Shown: piece after piece, positions 11,286 through 22,456 of the stretch | Layout of the letters: each line of letters opens with the position of its first letter | How positions within the stretch are numbered: the first letter of the stretch is position 1 | Assembly (NCBI GenBank): GCA_021234155.1 | Contig: JAJEKV010000091.1 | Location: forward strand, 2,365,501-2,429,500 | Source of the DNA: Isoetes taiwanensis | Taxonomy: Eukaryota > Streptophyta > Lycopodiopsida > Isoetales > Isoetaceae | Direction: 5' to 3' | DNA length: 64,000 nucleotides | Program-made: the position numbers and the translations under genes | Notes under the pieces: generated by a model | Told to the model about the DNA's origin: nothing | The model's input: only the letters and a program-made list of their open reading frames with translations | The model's database searches: none

Positions 11286-12129
11286 TCTATAAGCATTAGT
11301 TGGTGTCTATAAAATTGGCCTAAACAAATTTAAGTGTTTCCATGAGAGATCCTTCTTATATCTCAAGATTTGGCAACACACGTACATGATTCTTGTATGT
11401 AGCATCTTGAATTAGAACTTGATTGCATTTTCTTTCCTTTTTTTTAACTATCTGGGACCCATCATGTGTGTGTCATGGTCATTGTATTTGTGCCATAACC
11501 ACAATATAGATAAAGAACATAAGTAACAAAACAAATAGAGCTAAGTTGCTAATAATAATAAAAAAAAAAAAAAAAAAGTCTCGTTATAAACAAACACCTC
11601 GTAATTGTCATCGTTCAACGACAAATACGGACGTCGTTTGACGACATCCCGACGTCGTTCAACGACGGACTGTAATTTTTAACAGAAAATAGAGCCGTTT
11701 TTCCGCCGCCTAGTTTTTTTTGTTTCCAAGCGGTTAGAGGAGCGTTTTTGGAGGCATCCTTAGGGTCCTTTCCAAGCTTTAATCAAGCATCAAAGGGTAT
11801 GTGAATGGATCAATCAACTCTATTTTTGAATCTAGGCTTGTTATTTGACAGATTTAGGGCTTCTTGTTTTTTCTTTTTTGTTCTTCCATTCCATCCCATT
11901 TCAATCCTCCTCTTCATTCCATCCTTGTTTTTTCAATCCCTTCTCCTCTTCTTAGTTTTTTCTAATCCTCCTCCTTCAACGCCTCGTTGTGAAAGTGACC
12001 ATGCAATGTAAAGTTGGTGGGGAAGGGCCCAAGAATGTAAAGTGATGGGGGGCAGGACCCATCCGGTCAGGTGTGTTGTAAAAGTGTCATATGTCCGATG
12101 GGATCGCCTTAATAGTGGCGTTAAAATCT
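11286..12129. other. Flank between element II and the (CTT)n tract (D1)
   Basis: I see no supported gene. The stretch has an A-run near 11,561-11,577, three near-palindromes of the type GTCGTTCAACGAC at 11,609-11,670, and pyrimidine-rich sequence at 11,860-11,990. It is conserved at 27,773-28,637. Confidence 0.5.
11609..11670. repeat. Three GTCGTTCAACGAC-type palindromes
   Basis: The palindrome GTCGTTCAACGAC (6 bp arms, one-base centre) occurs near-perfectly three times in about 60 bases, spaced ~23 bases apart. The D2 counterpart at 28,096-28,155 has diverged in two units but keeps the third. A related GTCGTTGAAAGAC occurs twice at 61,047-61,125. Confidence 0.65.
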
Positions 12130-12231
12130 CCTCTTCTTCTTCTTCTTCTTCTTCTTCTTCTTCTTCTTCTTCTTCTTCTTCTTCTTCTTCTTCTTCTTCT
12201 TCTTCTTCTTCTTCTTCTTCTTCTTCTTCTT
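12130..12231. repeat. (CTT)n microsatellite
   Basis: About 34 uninterrupted CTT units. This is the junction between block D1 and the PLE-2 A module. It lies at the same position in the block as the tract at 28,638-28,769. Confidence 0.95.
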
Positions 12232-14883
12232 GGATTATCTTCACCAAGATTACTTTCCACAATATGAAAAACAAGTTTTATATATGGATTTGGTTCAAGG
12301 TGAAAATGATGACGGAACATATCCACCCCCTGGTTTTACGCCAGCCACAACCACACCTTGGTAGTATTTCAAATATTCAAATTAACATATCCATAGCAAA
12401 GTATTCACGTAAACATTAAAAATATAAAGAAAAGAATGTGAGTCAAATGTAATCATATTTCAGTTAAAATCAAATATTTTTAAATTCATAATGTAAAAAT
12501 ATAGAAGACATAGTGTACAAGTCAAATATAATATGATACTAGTGTTAAAATCAAATCTTCTTTCGGATCATCAGATAATTTCATATTATTCTTAGTCAAT
12601 CCACAAAACAAACACTATGCATATGATTTACAATCGAAAATTCAGAATTTCAGAATTTGTATTCCTTCATAACCACCAGAAAGGTCTCACCAGATAATCT
12701 TGTACCATAATTAGCAATCCTCGTAAGACTGCTACGTACATCCCAGCATATGACAAAACATCTAGGAGATGTAGTCTTGGTTACCTGCACCCAAACAGAC
12801 CAACATTAGCATAAAAATGGTAACGAGGAGAGGGGTGACAGGTAAGCAGTAAAACTACATGGCTCATCGCCCTTCACCTAATGTTTAATCATATTCAAAG
12901 TAGAATATAAGAATTACATATTAGATTCTTATACACAATACGTGATAAGATAGATAAGCCTCATAATCATTTTAAATACGCAAATCCAATAAAGACTTGT
13001 AATATCAAAGTGCATCAACCATTAATTCATTGCTAAAAGACCAATAAGAGAAAGGATATAACAGTACTAGAACTGAAAGTATCTATTATAGCTTCTCATA
13101 GAAACCAGCATTAGAATATGGCAAAGGAGCCCACATAATGATGTCCGCATAATCCGTATTTCATGAGCATAATAAAAGCCATCAATCTGTCTTTAAATAA
13201 GGCCTTGCACGGCACCTATAAGCCTATCTTAAGCATCTAGCATAAATCGAAATGGATCTAAAAGACCCCTAGAGTATCCATTTCCAGCCCATAATAGAAG
13301 CCACATAGTAATCTTAGCATTATTATATCTCATGAGCACACTAAAAGCAATTGATCTGCCCTAAGTTAATGCTTAAGCAACCACTTAAAGCATGTAATAC
13401 CATTGTCCTATATGTCCAGCATAAGAGCTACCTTACTCAAACCATGCCAGACCTACTTAATAGAGCAAGCATCCTGCAAGGCCACACACCTATCACTTTG
13501 CTTTCAATGCAACAGCCAACAATCATCTGTAAAACCCCTATTAGACCTGTATATCAATGTGCAGCTTGCAAAATCAAAACACATGCACTATCCAACGTTT
13601 AAAGCCACGGTAGAGTTTGCATATTTCAATACCAAGTATCATATATGCATCCGAAGTAAATTACATAGCATGTAACACATAAATAAATCACATCTATCGT
13701 AAGACATAATTCCAAAACACGAGTAGATTCGCCTCCCAAAGATTAGGAACTTTATTAATCCTTTGTTCCTTTAGAGGCTCATTGTTAGAGCACATTAGCC
13801 TTCAAGATGGAAATTTGACTTCTATTTTCAATCAAAAAACTTCTGTTTTATGCATCACAATTATTGTTAGCCCTTGAAGAAGATTTTAGAGCAAAGGAAC
13901 AAAGACCCATTATTTCCAATCATGCCAAATCTTGTATAGACTCGGATCTACGTTTCAAAGATTCCATGTAGCCGATTTTGACACTTATAGCATAAGCCGT
14001 CTGCAAAGAAGATAAGCATTCGGGCTTGTTAAAACAACAGCTACTTGCCTTTAAGCACAAGTCGGCTACCTCCAAATAAGATAGAAATGTCCTTTTTTTC
14101 ATGAAATAGATTCGAATCAAGCCTTGTGGCAACTATCATTGGCTCAATCCATTTGTAAGCGATGCATTGCGAGCAAAAGCAAAAGAAATGGGCGCCTATA
14201 TTGATATTCAGCTCAGAGCTCTCCAAATAAACCGGCTACAAGCTCTCTGTTTCGGCAAAGGGAGAATAAAGCCCTAAATGCGTTTCAAACCAGTGTTCGA
14301 ACCATAAAAGTTATAGTACATATATCCTAGTTCCCAAAAATGTAAAAATTTCCCCAAGTGTCTCAATGCAAAATTATTTTCCAAGTACCAATTTAAGCGT
14401 CGTAGCTCTTCAAGAGGAAAGAAGCCATATAATAAACGGAAGTCTCCAGTTCTACATACTATATAAAGAGCCAAGCTTTTTAAGAGCTCCATTAAGCCAT
14501 ATGTGGTATTTTAGAGCATTCGTCCCATATTCTACTCACGATATAAAATTTTGTAAAAAGCTTATTTGTTGCCCCAAAATAGTTTAGAAAAGGTACATGC
14601 AACCCATTTGTTTTGAGGGTTACATGTGGCACACATGCATGCCCCCATGCAACCAAACAATTACTTTATGGAGAATATAATATAATATGCCCATTTTCTA
14701 ACCATGTAAAACAAAAATTATATGGCCCACATTTGAACCAACTTGACCATGTTTCATGTTCATGCACCTATACCTTTATATATGCACTTAGAGCTAGATG
14801 TTGCTTTAGACACTTAGAGCTCCATCAGCATCTAGATTTTATGAGCTCAAGCATTTGGCATTGCAGTTCCAAAAGTAATATTT
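12232..14883 (-). mobile_element. PLE-2 A module, first copy
   Basis: This ~2.65 kb AT-rich module is bounded by CTT tracts on both sides and repeats from 15,287 with a period of 3,055 bases. It carries the RNA-structure motif also found in PLE-1 and PLE-3 A modules. Its left end resembles theirs in position and in running into CTT repeats. I find no long ORF; the short frames at 13,350-13,670 and 13,920-14,590 look random. The minus orientation is assigned by comparison with PLE-1. Confidence 0.6.
12769..12879 (-). other. Candidate structured RNA, PLE-2 A copy 1
   Basis: In minus-strand sense an outer helix pairs 12,860-12,851 with 12,778-12,769 (ten pairs including one G-U). An inner helix pairs TTACCTG with CAGGTAA and CACCC with GGGTG, with one bulged base. 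Upstream lies the conserved GGTGAAGGGCGATGAGCC. The outer helix has a different sequence from that in PLE-1, yet it still pairs. The inner CAGGTAA also resembles a 5' splice site. Confidence 0.55.
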
Positions 14884-14919
14884 CCTTCTTCTTCTTCTTC
14901 TTCTTCTTCTTCTTCTTCT
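14884..14919. repeat. (CTT)n microsatellite
   Basis: About 12 CTT units between the PLE-2 A and B modules, equivalent to the A/B tracts of the PLE-1 array. Confidence 0.95.
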
Positions 14920-15286
14920 CCCACAACCCTCCCTCGGGTAATAGGAACCAACTTTTCATAGGATAGAGGACCCCTCCTATGAAAAGAAGGGTCCTACTAT
15001 CCTACACGAGAAGTGACCACACTTATAAATATGTCACTAGTTGTATTTTCATTACCCTATTAGCATAGGGTATTGTCAAATATATGTAAAGGGTGCAGTG
15101 GACCCAATACTTAGAGCTTGGCGCAGTGGGCCGAAGTTCTAATATGATAGAGGTAACCTCAACATATACATAATGGGTGCAGTGGACCCAATGTTTGGAG
15201 ACATGTGCACACAAGAGGCCAAAATCCTATTGTGTAGTTGTGTTTGCCAGATATCTCTGGCAAGTGGAAATCACAATTTCTTCTTC
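14920..15286 (-). mobile_element. PLE-2 short B module (non-autonomous)
   Basis: This 0.37 kb module has the ends of the 4.3-4.6 kb PLE-1 B module but no genes. The left edge reads CCCACAACCCTCCCTCGG (PLE-1: CCCGCAACCCTCCCTCGG), followed by an interleaved inverted-repeat pair. The right edge, TGGAAATCACAATTTCTTC, parallels PLE-1 TGGAAGTCCCAATTTCTTC. The interior has two copies of GGGTGCAGTGGACCCAAT (about 15,094 and 15,176). It is best explained as a deletion derivative moved by a relative's enzyme. Confidence 0.65.
14952..14995 (-). other. Candidate 3'-end pseudoknot, PLE-2 B
   Basis: CTTTTCATAGGA (14,952-14,963) is perfectly complementary to TCCTATGAAAAG (14,975-14,986). AGGACCC (14,967-14,973) is complementary to GGGTCCT (14,989-14,995). 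The order a-b-a'-b' is that of an H-type pseudoknot, if both helices form together. Confidence 0.5.
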
Positions 15287-16405
15287 GGATTATCTTCACC
15301 AAGATTACTTTCCACAATATGAAAAACAAGTTTTACATATATGGATTTGGTTCAAGGTGAAAATGACTGACCCGACATATCCACCCTGGGTTTTACGCCA
15401 GGCCACAACCACACTGACTGTAGTATTCAAATATTCAGCATTAACATATCCATAGCAAAGTATTCACGTAAACATTAAAAATATAAAGAAAAGAATGTGA
15501 GTCAAATGTAATCATATTTCAGTTAAAATCAAATATTTTTAAATTCATAATGTAAAAATATAGAAGACATAGTGTACAAGTCAAATATAATATGATACTA
15601 GTGTTAAAATCAAATCTTCTTTTCGGATCATCGGGATAATTTCATATTATTCTTAGTCAATCCACAAAACAAACACTATGCATATGATTTACAATCTAAA
15701 AATCAGAATTTCAGAATTTGTATTCCTTCATAACCACGAGAAAGGTCTCACCAGATAATCTTGTACCATAATTAGCAATCCTCGTAAGATCAAAGTACGC
15801 GTTACATCCCAAAGATATGACAAAACATCTAGGAGATGTAATCTTGGTTACCTCGCACCCAAACGGACCAACATTAGCATAAAAATGGTAACGAGGAGAG
15901 GGGTGACAGTAAGCAAAGAAACTACATGGCTCATCGCCCTTCACCTAATGTTTAATCATATTCAAAGTAGAATATAAGATTTACTTATTAGATTCTTATA
16001 CACAATAATATAAGATAGAAAGCTCATAATCTGTTTGCTTAAATACGCAGTCCAAAAAAAGACTTGTAATATCAAAGTGCATCAACCATTAATTCATTGC
16101 TAAAAGACCAATAAGAGAAAGGATATAATAAAGACTAGAACCTAAAGTATCTATTATAGCTTCTCATAGAAACCCAAGATTAGAATATGGCAAAGGAGCC
16201 CACATAATGATGTCCGCATAATCCGTGATTTCATGAGCATAATAAAAGCCATCAACTGCCTTTAAATAAGGCCTTTGCACGGCACCTATAAGCCCTATCT
16301 TAAGCATCTAGCATAAATCGAAATGGATCTAAAAGACCCTAGAGTATCCATTTCAAATTACATAATAGAAGCCACATAGTAATCTTAGCATTATTATATC
16401 TCATG
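15287..16405 (-). mobile_element. PLE-2 A module, second copy, cut by assembly gap
   Basis: This is a repeat of 12,232-13,345 with about 95% identity by eye. Differences concentrate at CAG/CTG. It stops at a 13-N gap at the point matching TCTCATGAGC in the first copy. Confidence 0.75.
15836..15945 (-). other. Candidate structured RNA, PLE-2 A copy 2
   Basis: Same architecture as at 12,769. TTACCTG and CAGGTAA are both altered here (TTACCTCG and CAGTAA). Both changes are at CTG/CAG, so the damage may be a sequencing artefact. Confidence 0.45.
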
Positions 16406-16418
16406 NNNNNNNNNNNNN
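16406..16418. other. Assembly gap (13 N)
   Basis: Thirteen Ns separate the PLE-2 A module from block D2. The true missing length is unknown. By analogy the rest of PLE-2 and the pol of element I could be missing. Confidence 0.98.
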
Positions 16419-16999
16419 GGCAGTTGCTTTCCTTTTGATGGTTTCCATCCTTTATTGGGTTCAATTGCCTCCCAATCTCAAGATGTAATCCACCTTATTT
16501 TTTTATACCTTTCATAGCTGCTTCAAAGAAATGCAACTTTGCATAGAAATTTGTCTTCTTACCTCTCACTATGAATTTGGTGCCGTCCGGTCTTTGTCAT
16601 GGCGACTTCATTGCGGTCATGATCGATCATGGCTTTCGGCGGCTTAGGAACTCATTCCTATAAGGTCATACCTTCAATCTCCATGACCTCGCCCCCCATC
16701 GACCCGCCACTTCCCACTAAGGTCTATGTCGAATGTGATCCTCTCCCCCCTTATTGTTGCGAATGGTTGCCGTTTGCCATAACAAGCGGCCTTGGCAGAC
16801 TTGATACCTTGTTCTTCATTAGAGGTGACCAGCCTAGGAGAACAAAGGATTATGAGGCTACATCTATCAATACTAGATATGGACTGCTATCTATGATATT
16901 GGCCCATGATTTGTTGTTGACTTTCAATGTCACGACTCAATGTTTGCAAATGTAGCCTCACCCATCTATAAAGTCTGGGCCTCATCTTTGGTGGTCGTC

Positions 17000-18100
17000 T
17001 TCATACGCCCCGGTTGGTGAATCCCAATCCACCAAGTTACGCCTGCACGCACTGGCCGAATGGGCAATCATGGGTTCGGTGCCACATTTTGGAAGCACAC
17101 GGCTCAAAGCTTCTTCTCGATACATTTCACATCTCTTCTCTTTAGTCAAAGAGTACAATGCAGAATGCGGCTTTAACATTTGCCCCGATGCATTTTTAAA
17201 TTACGGTTCCCAAAGTTCTTACCACGAGCTCTCCTTGCTGCTGGCCTCGATGGTGGTTCAGCGATTGCTTACTCTGTTCGCGCCCTTATGCTTGTCGATT
17301 TGACCTTCCTTTGGTAGATTGTCTCTCACGGCGTTCTTTGGGCTTCTTCAAACTTATGGCTTTATCCACCATTACGCAGCTTGACTTAGGGTTGATTGCT
17401 CCGGACTAGCCTTTTGATATTGCTGGGATGTAACCTTTTGATATTGCCTTGGAAAAACTGAGATGGGATGGGTTGGGTGTGGGACAAGGCAGGTGGGGAC
17501 AGGTGGTAGAGCTGCTGGATACGCTGGCGGTATGGCGACCTAGGCACATAATGTCTGCTGAAAACGCTGGCGAGGTCTTGAATGCGCCGTTTCGCTGCGG
17601 GCGTTGGGCTTGGCGCAGCCTTTCGCAGGTTCGCAGGCATGCATCCAGGCTGGCGCATTTGGCAACTTTCCTATGTCGCTTGTCGCTTCGTGCCGCTGGG
17701 GTTGTAGGACTCATGCAAATGCCAGTCAGGCGGACTGGCGCCGTAGATTAGTGCGGGATTGACCAACCAGATCTTCCACATTACTCACATACGCCTTTAT
17801 CTTTCTTTCAATAATCATCTCCTTCACCCACCACAGCTCTGCCGATAGGTGTCGGACTTTCCCCGACTTCAACATCATGGCCATCAAGTTGTTGGATGGG
17901 AGATGTTGCGGGCAGCTTTGTTTTCCTTTTCCTCTTCCTGTCTCGACATTTCCACGGTTGTCTTGCCCCTCCTGTTGTGGACCTTCCTCAGTACCCTTCT
18001 TGGGTAGTGGTGGGGTGGAGGTGAATGTGAGATGCATATTCTTGGGCATTCATCAATGGGGTGGCCCAATGGATGTTGATGCATCTGATTCCTCATCGTA
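17000..18100 (-). pseudogene. gag: Gag of gypsy element I (D2), broken
   Basis: Counterpart of 572-1,627. ADIMCLG is present near 17,550. Between it and the KRLVR segment this copy has an internal change: a short repeat of CAATATCAAAAGG (around 17,410-17,460) and an unrelated T/G-rich run replace the YIEGLNN region. Further left, K-C-G-T-E and nearby Cys/His (about 17,080) may be a damaged CCHC knuckle. The pol that should follow is lost in the gap. Confidence 0.5.
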
Positions 18101-18189
18101 CCAGCCTTGCGTTGATTGCCTCCGTCATTTTCCTCGCGTTGTTGTCATCTGATCCGTCAGAATAGGTTCCTTGGTATCCAATCTTTGAT

Positions 18190-18445
18190 CATTACGGCCT
18201 TAGGAACTGGTAGATGTTCCTTCTTTACAGGATTGATCATCAATGCTTGTTATTTGTTTTACATATCAATTATATCCGTTTACAATTAATTCATTGTTAG
18301 ATACAAAGAAATCATGTGAAATTTCCACTTACAAGTCAAGATGATACTAAGTCATTAATATATAAGTACATTACATGATAATATCAAAGAGATTACTCAT
18401 TACAATTTAAAACTTAAAAGGAAATCTTATAGCTGATCAATGGCC
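18190..18445. other. AT-rich stretch of element I (D2)
   Basis: Nearly identical to 1,640-1,902; no coding frame seen. Confidence 0.4.
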
Positions 18446-18459
18446 TCAAAGCCTAAAAG

Positions 18460-19527
18460 AAATTCTTCCGTCTGAATCGGAGGCCTTTGCGAAGCCGTTC
18501 CGCAGGATGTTCCTTGTCGATCTTCCCTCGAGGCTGCTCAGCGCCATTGCGGTTCGGGAGTTACGGTGCGCGTTCTTGCTACTACGAAAGTGATGCATCC
18601 ACGAGGTGGCCCCTAAGCGGAAGTCGAGGGCAATGGGCGCCTGGGACCTCTTGAAAAGGATGTGATCTTCATGGGCGATATCTTGAATCTTTGCCCGGCT
18701 TAGGGGGTGCTATGAGAAGTGCCGCTGATTCTTTCCCCTTAGGTGAACTCCTTGTGGAAGACTACCATTTGCCTTGGCTGAGGGCTGGGAAGATAGTAAG
18801 CGTAGTGCCATACCCTTACGTGGCCTCAAGCCCGATCCGTGCCTTTCCTTTGAGCGCTCGGCCGTAGGCATCTCTTTGCCATAAAGGTCTTCATGGTCTC
18901 TCCACATCTTTGGTTGCATTGTCCAAGTTGATGCTCTGGACCCTTCCCTCATGCTCAAAAGCTCCAGGCCCCGTTCGGCGACTTGGGCCCCTCTGGTTTG
19001 TCTGATTGTGCTCTGTATCTGTTTGGAACTCCTCCTCTGAAATAGCGAGGTTCTGCTGTCGATAGATTTCCCTTATCTGGCGATGAGCGCTATGGGACAT
19101 TGTCTCCCGACATAAGAATGTCTCTCCGCCGGCTCCTTGGAATCTCACGGTATGAATAGTCGATGAGGTGGAGTGCTTTTCCCCATGTGCTATCATGCCT
19201 GCGGCTTCGTCGATTGAAGTCCTTTTGTTCTGGCGGTATGACAAGTTGAGGATGTCATTTGCTAGAATGTACTCCTCTCGGTCGATGACTATCGGCTGAC
19301 AGTGTGATCTTAGGCCGGGTGGCTCGGTGGCTCTTCTGATGTCGTCGTCGTGCCTCGACATGTACCCTGCATTCTTGTCGCCTCTCTGCTCTCCCACTCG
19401 GGTTTTGCTCCCCTAGCTGCTCGTAGTCTTCATGGATCTCGAGAGATGGTATTTGGCGTCGTGCCATAGTATTCGTGAGGCGGAGGACTCTATATTCAGG
19501 ATTTGATCCCGGGCCCTCTGGTATCAA
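18460..19527 (-). pseudogene. Retroelement-associated ORF upstream of gag, element I (D2)
   Basis: Better copy of the ORF at 1,903-2,985. A frame of 168 codons (18,891-19,397) contains GYMSRHDDDIRRATEPPG, then DREEYILANDILNLSYRQN, an IDEAAGMIAHGE segment, QIREIYRQQNLAISEEEF and NLDNAT. The agreement between blocks at protein level supports a genuine coding past. The sequence is charged and probably helical, with no enzyme motif. It could be the matrix-like N-terminal part of gag. Confidence 0.5.
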
Positions 19528-20250
19528 GTGGAGCTAAGTCTAAGGGCTGAGCGGAAGGTTCCCCTACTTTGTTGATTGACTTATAATGCATGAAGAGGGC
19601 AAGGGCATGCAGAGATGAAAGGTACCTATGCCTATTATGTCGGGGTCATGTAATGCAGCATGGTCCTAGTCCTATCCCATAGCTTCTTGCCTTTGGATCC
19701 GCCATCTCTCGACCCAAGGCTTGGGTGAGTGTCTCAAGAGAAACCCAATTCCCTCCCCTAGGGGGTAGTCTAACTTCCCAAGGTAGGACACATTTGGTCA
19801 TATTGGCACATGATATCTGTATAGTATGGTGTTCTAGACAGAGTTGCATGAAGATCAAACAAGTGGTCAAACACAGAGAAGGCTTGGTCAGCAGGGAGCT
19901 GATGGATATGGCTTGCAGCATTGTACCATCTCTCAAAGTTGCTGGGCGCCATTGAGCAAGGAAGGGTGCAGAAAATGACTTGCAAGGATCAGTGAGGAGT
20001 TAGAAAATCGCCTAAGTGGCTGGGAGCAGTTCTGTGGAAGGGAAAACGACAAATGAGGCCCTTTTTATAGACTATGGTTGACCTCGGGATTCGTGCAAAA
20101 GGTTCCTAGATGGGGAAGGCCTTGGTTCTATGGCTCTGGGTGTCCAATTGAGCTACCATGAAGTGCAATTCTAAGCAAAGCAAAGCAAGAAACACTACAT
20201 GGCAGTTTGTTTGGTCGAATTTGGCTAATTTGGGTCAAGAATGGGTTGAC

Positions 20251-20525
20251 CCGGGTGAGTCCGCGCGGATGGCCTCCGCGTCGCGGACGCAGACGCGTTT
20301 GGCGCGGTCTCACCCGGTTGGCCTATTTTGGGCCAATTTTTGGTCATTTTTGGGAATTTCAAGATGCTAACATGGCTAATTGGGCCGATTCTAAGCTAAC
20401 TAGCAACTTATTTTCAGCGAAGCTGACATCTAAAAGCATGTTTTGGGGCGGTCGGGTGAGTCCGCTGTGGATGGCCTCCGCGTCCGCTTGAGGCAGCGTT
20501 GCGCTTCTCATCTCACGGGTTGGCC
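20251..20525. repeat. Two ~75 bp GC-rich direct repeats (D2)
   Basis: Same pair as at 3,731-4,005. The first copy here is the cleanest, with GGATGGCCTCCGCGTCGCGG at its centre. Confidence 0.6.
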
Positions 20526-20939
20526 CAATTTTTTGCTTTTTTGATGATTTTTTTTGCCAAAATTTTGTTGTAGTCATGATTTCTAGGATATTTCTGGGAG
20601 TGCTATGAAGAATTCTACTACAATTAGGTTCTATTTCCTAAATTTCAAGCATACAACATTTTTTTCCTAATTACAAAGGGAAATACTTTTATATTAATAA
20701 GAAACACAATTACATGGCAATTTTACTTTTCTAACAAAATTTACAAAATTTGAGGCCTAGGGCCTCTCCCTGCGGATCCTCCGTGCTAAGTGAATGTCCT
20801 TTGGCATAAGGGTGACTCTCTTAGCATGGATGGCACAGAGATTCCCTTCCTCAAAGAGCTGCACCAGCTCTGCTTCAGCAGCCTCTTGCAGAGCCCGGGA
20901 CGTTAGAGGGGTGATCCTATAATCGGTCCGGAACTCTGC

Positions 20940-21887
20940 ATGGCTTCCCTAAGGAGGCGGCTTTCGAAGAGCCTTCCTTATGAGGAGATTTGTGCACATT
21001 TGGAAGTGCTTGATCTCCCTAAACGGCATTACCTGCTTGTTAGGCGTGGTGAACTCCCCTGGGTTTTCGGTCTAGGTGGGGGGTGGCCGGCTGATTTTCT
21101 TGACTGCTGCCGCCCTCCGCGATCGTACACCTCTTGGCGGCAATACCAATGGTTGTACCTCGTCCAGCGGCGGAGGTACTCCTTGTATCGCGCCATTTTT
21201 TCCGCTTAATTAGCGATCCTAGGGCCTTGAATGCCGTTCCCCTATACGCTTCTTCACCACCTTTGGTAGCTCGGCCCACCGGGTGGGGTGGCCTCGCATC
21301 GAGGGTTTGAAGCTTCTCCAGGCTGACCCGGTGTCCCCTTCTCTTCTTCTTCCTCCACCTCCTCATGTTGGTATTTGGGGAGGCTCTTCTATGGCGGCGG
21401 TCTGCGAGGGCTCGTCGTTCTTCCTCTTCCGTCCTTCTTTCTGCTTTGAGCTCCGCTCGCGCCCTCTTCTTCCTAGCAGCCTTCTCTTAGGCCACTCACT
21501 TAACTTTTCCTTGCCCTTCTTCTTAAGCCTTTGAAGGGCCAGCTTCTTCCGATGCAGTCTTTGGTCTTTTGCTCCTCCACGTTCTTCGACTTTGCTCTTC
21601 CACGTTCTTGACACGCTCTTCCACCTCGGTGTCAGGAGGCCAGAAGTGGCGGGACTCGTCCGTTCTTTTGCGTGCCTCGATGGCCAGCTGCTTTCTTTGG
21701 GGCTCTCGGCATCATGGAAGCTCACGGTCATTTCTTTGCTCTTCTTTGGTGGGAAGCTCCTCTTCCCCTTCTTGGGTGAAGGTGCTCGGGATCTTCTTAA
21801 ATGCAAAGGCGTCCATTTGCTACGGGCCATCGAGAGGGTGGGTGGCTCGCCAAACTTCCTAAATTTGTTTGTTTTGGTGCGTGCCAT
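20940..21887 (-). pseudogene. Coiled-coil ORF near the 5' end of element I (D2)
   Basis: The frame opens at an ATG at 21,887 with MARTKTNKFRKFGEPPTLSM and stays open for 174 codons. It then continues in other frames through VEERVKNVEEQSRR, AARKKRARAELKAERRTEEE and NMRRWRKKK, ending with a Y-K-E-Y-L-R-R-W-T-R-Y-N motif. The E/K/R periodicity suggests a long charged coiled coil. It is the first ORF after the primer site. I do not recognise a family. Confidence 0.5.
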
Positions 21888-22442
21888 GTCTTGTGGCTCA
21901 AGAAATGGGTGACGTAAGGCTGATCAAGAGAGAGATGAAGGTGAAGGGTTGGAGAGAGAGAATGAGGTGTCAGATATTTAAAAAGGAGGGTCCCTAGGAA
22001 TATTCTCCCACCATAATTATCCCTATTTATTATAGCCTCCCTTATTAATTGCACCATATTTTAATTATTAATGTATATATTAACTTTGTATTAATTTTGT
22101 ATTATACTTTAAATTTTCGAATTTCCTAATGGTTTGATGTGCTAATTATGGATTCGCGCCATTTTTCACTCGGGTCTCCGATTGGCATGATTCTTCGACC
22201 CATTTTATGTGAAATTTGATGCAGATACATAATCTCCACACCAATTTACTAGAGGATGAATTCGACTCATTCATTTCTTCGTCTAACACTTAAGCTAATT
22301 TGGGACCCACTACCTAAGAGAAAAATTTTTCCCTTATTTTTCGAGGTTCAATGGTGGAAATTTTTATTTCACACCCCTATAAGCTTGTTAGACTACTTTC
22401 AAGGTTATGGTGGAGTGCTAGTTCTGGTCAACCAAGAACATC

Positions 22443-22455
22443 GCTCACGATACCA
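22443..22455 (-). promoter_or_regulatory. Primer-binding site, initiator tRNA-Met type (element I, D2)
   Basis: TGGTATCGTGAGCG on the minus strand, one base inside the LTR end. It differs from the usual TGGTATCAGAGC only around the CAG. Confidence 0.7.
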
Positions 22456-22456
22456 T

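Larger units (their letters stand above)
1..12231 (-). mobile_element. Duplicated retrotransposon block, copy D1 (nested gypsy elements)
   Basis: This is the first copy of a ~12 kb block that recurs at 16,419-28,640, offset by about 16.5 kb. Reading the minus strand from right to left it holds the element II LTR, gag and pol, then the element I LTR inserted in the RNase H region, then the primer site, a coiled-coil ORF and gag of element I. The element I into element II junction is the same in both copies, so the nesting predates the duplication. The copies differ by many small indels, mostly at CAG/CTG and CG sites. The right edge is a (CTT)n tract, beyond which the two blocks have different neighbours. 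Confidence 0.8.

Noticed and set aside
12042-12419. Poly-Ser, poly-Leu, poly-Glu and poly-Arg frames over CTT tracts (also near 28,600 and 60,840)
   Set aside because: They are translations of a simple repeat and have no conserved flanking protein sequence.
12781-12787. TTACCTG as the 5' end of a U1 snRNA gene
   Set aside because: Only seven bases match and nothing of the U1 body follows. It is simply complementary to the CAGGTAA in the same hairpin.
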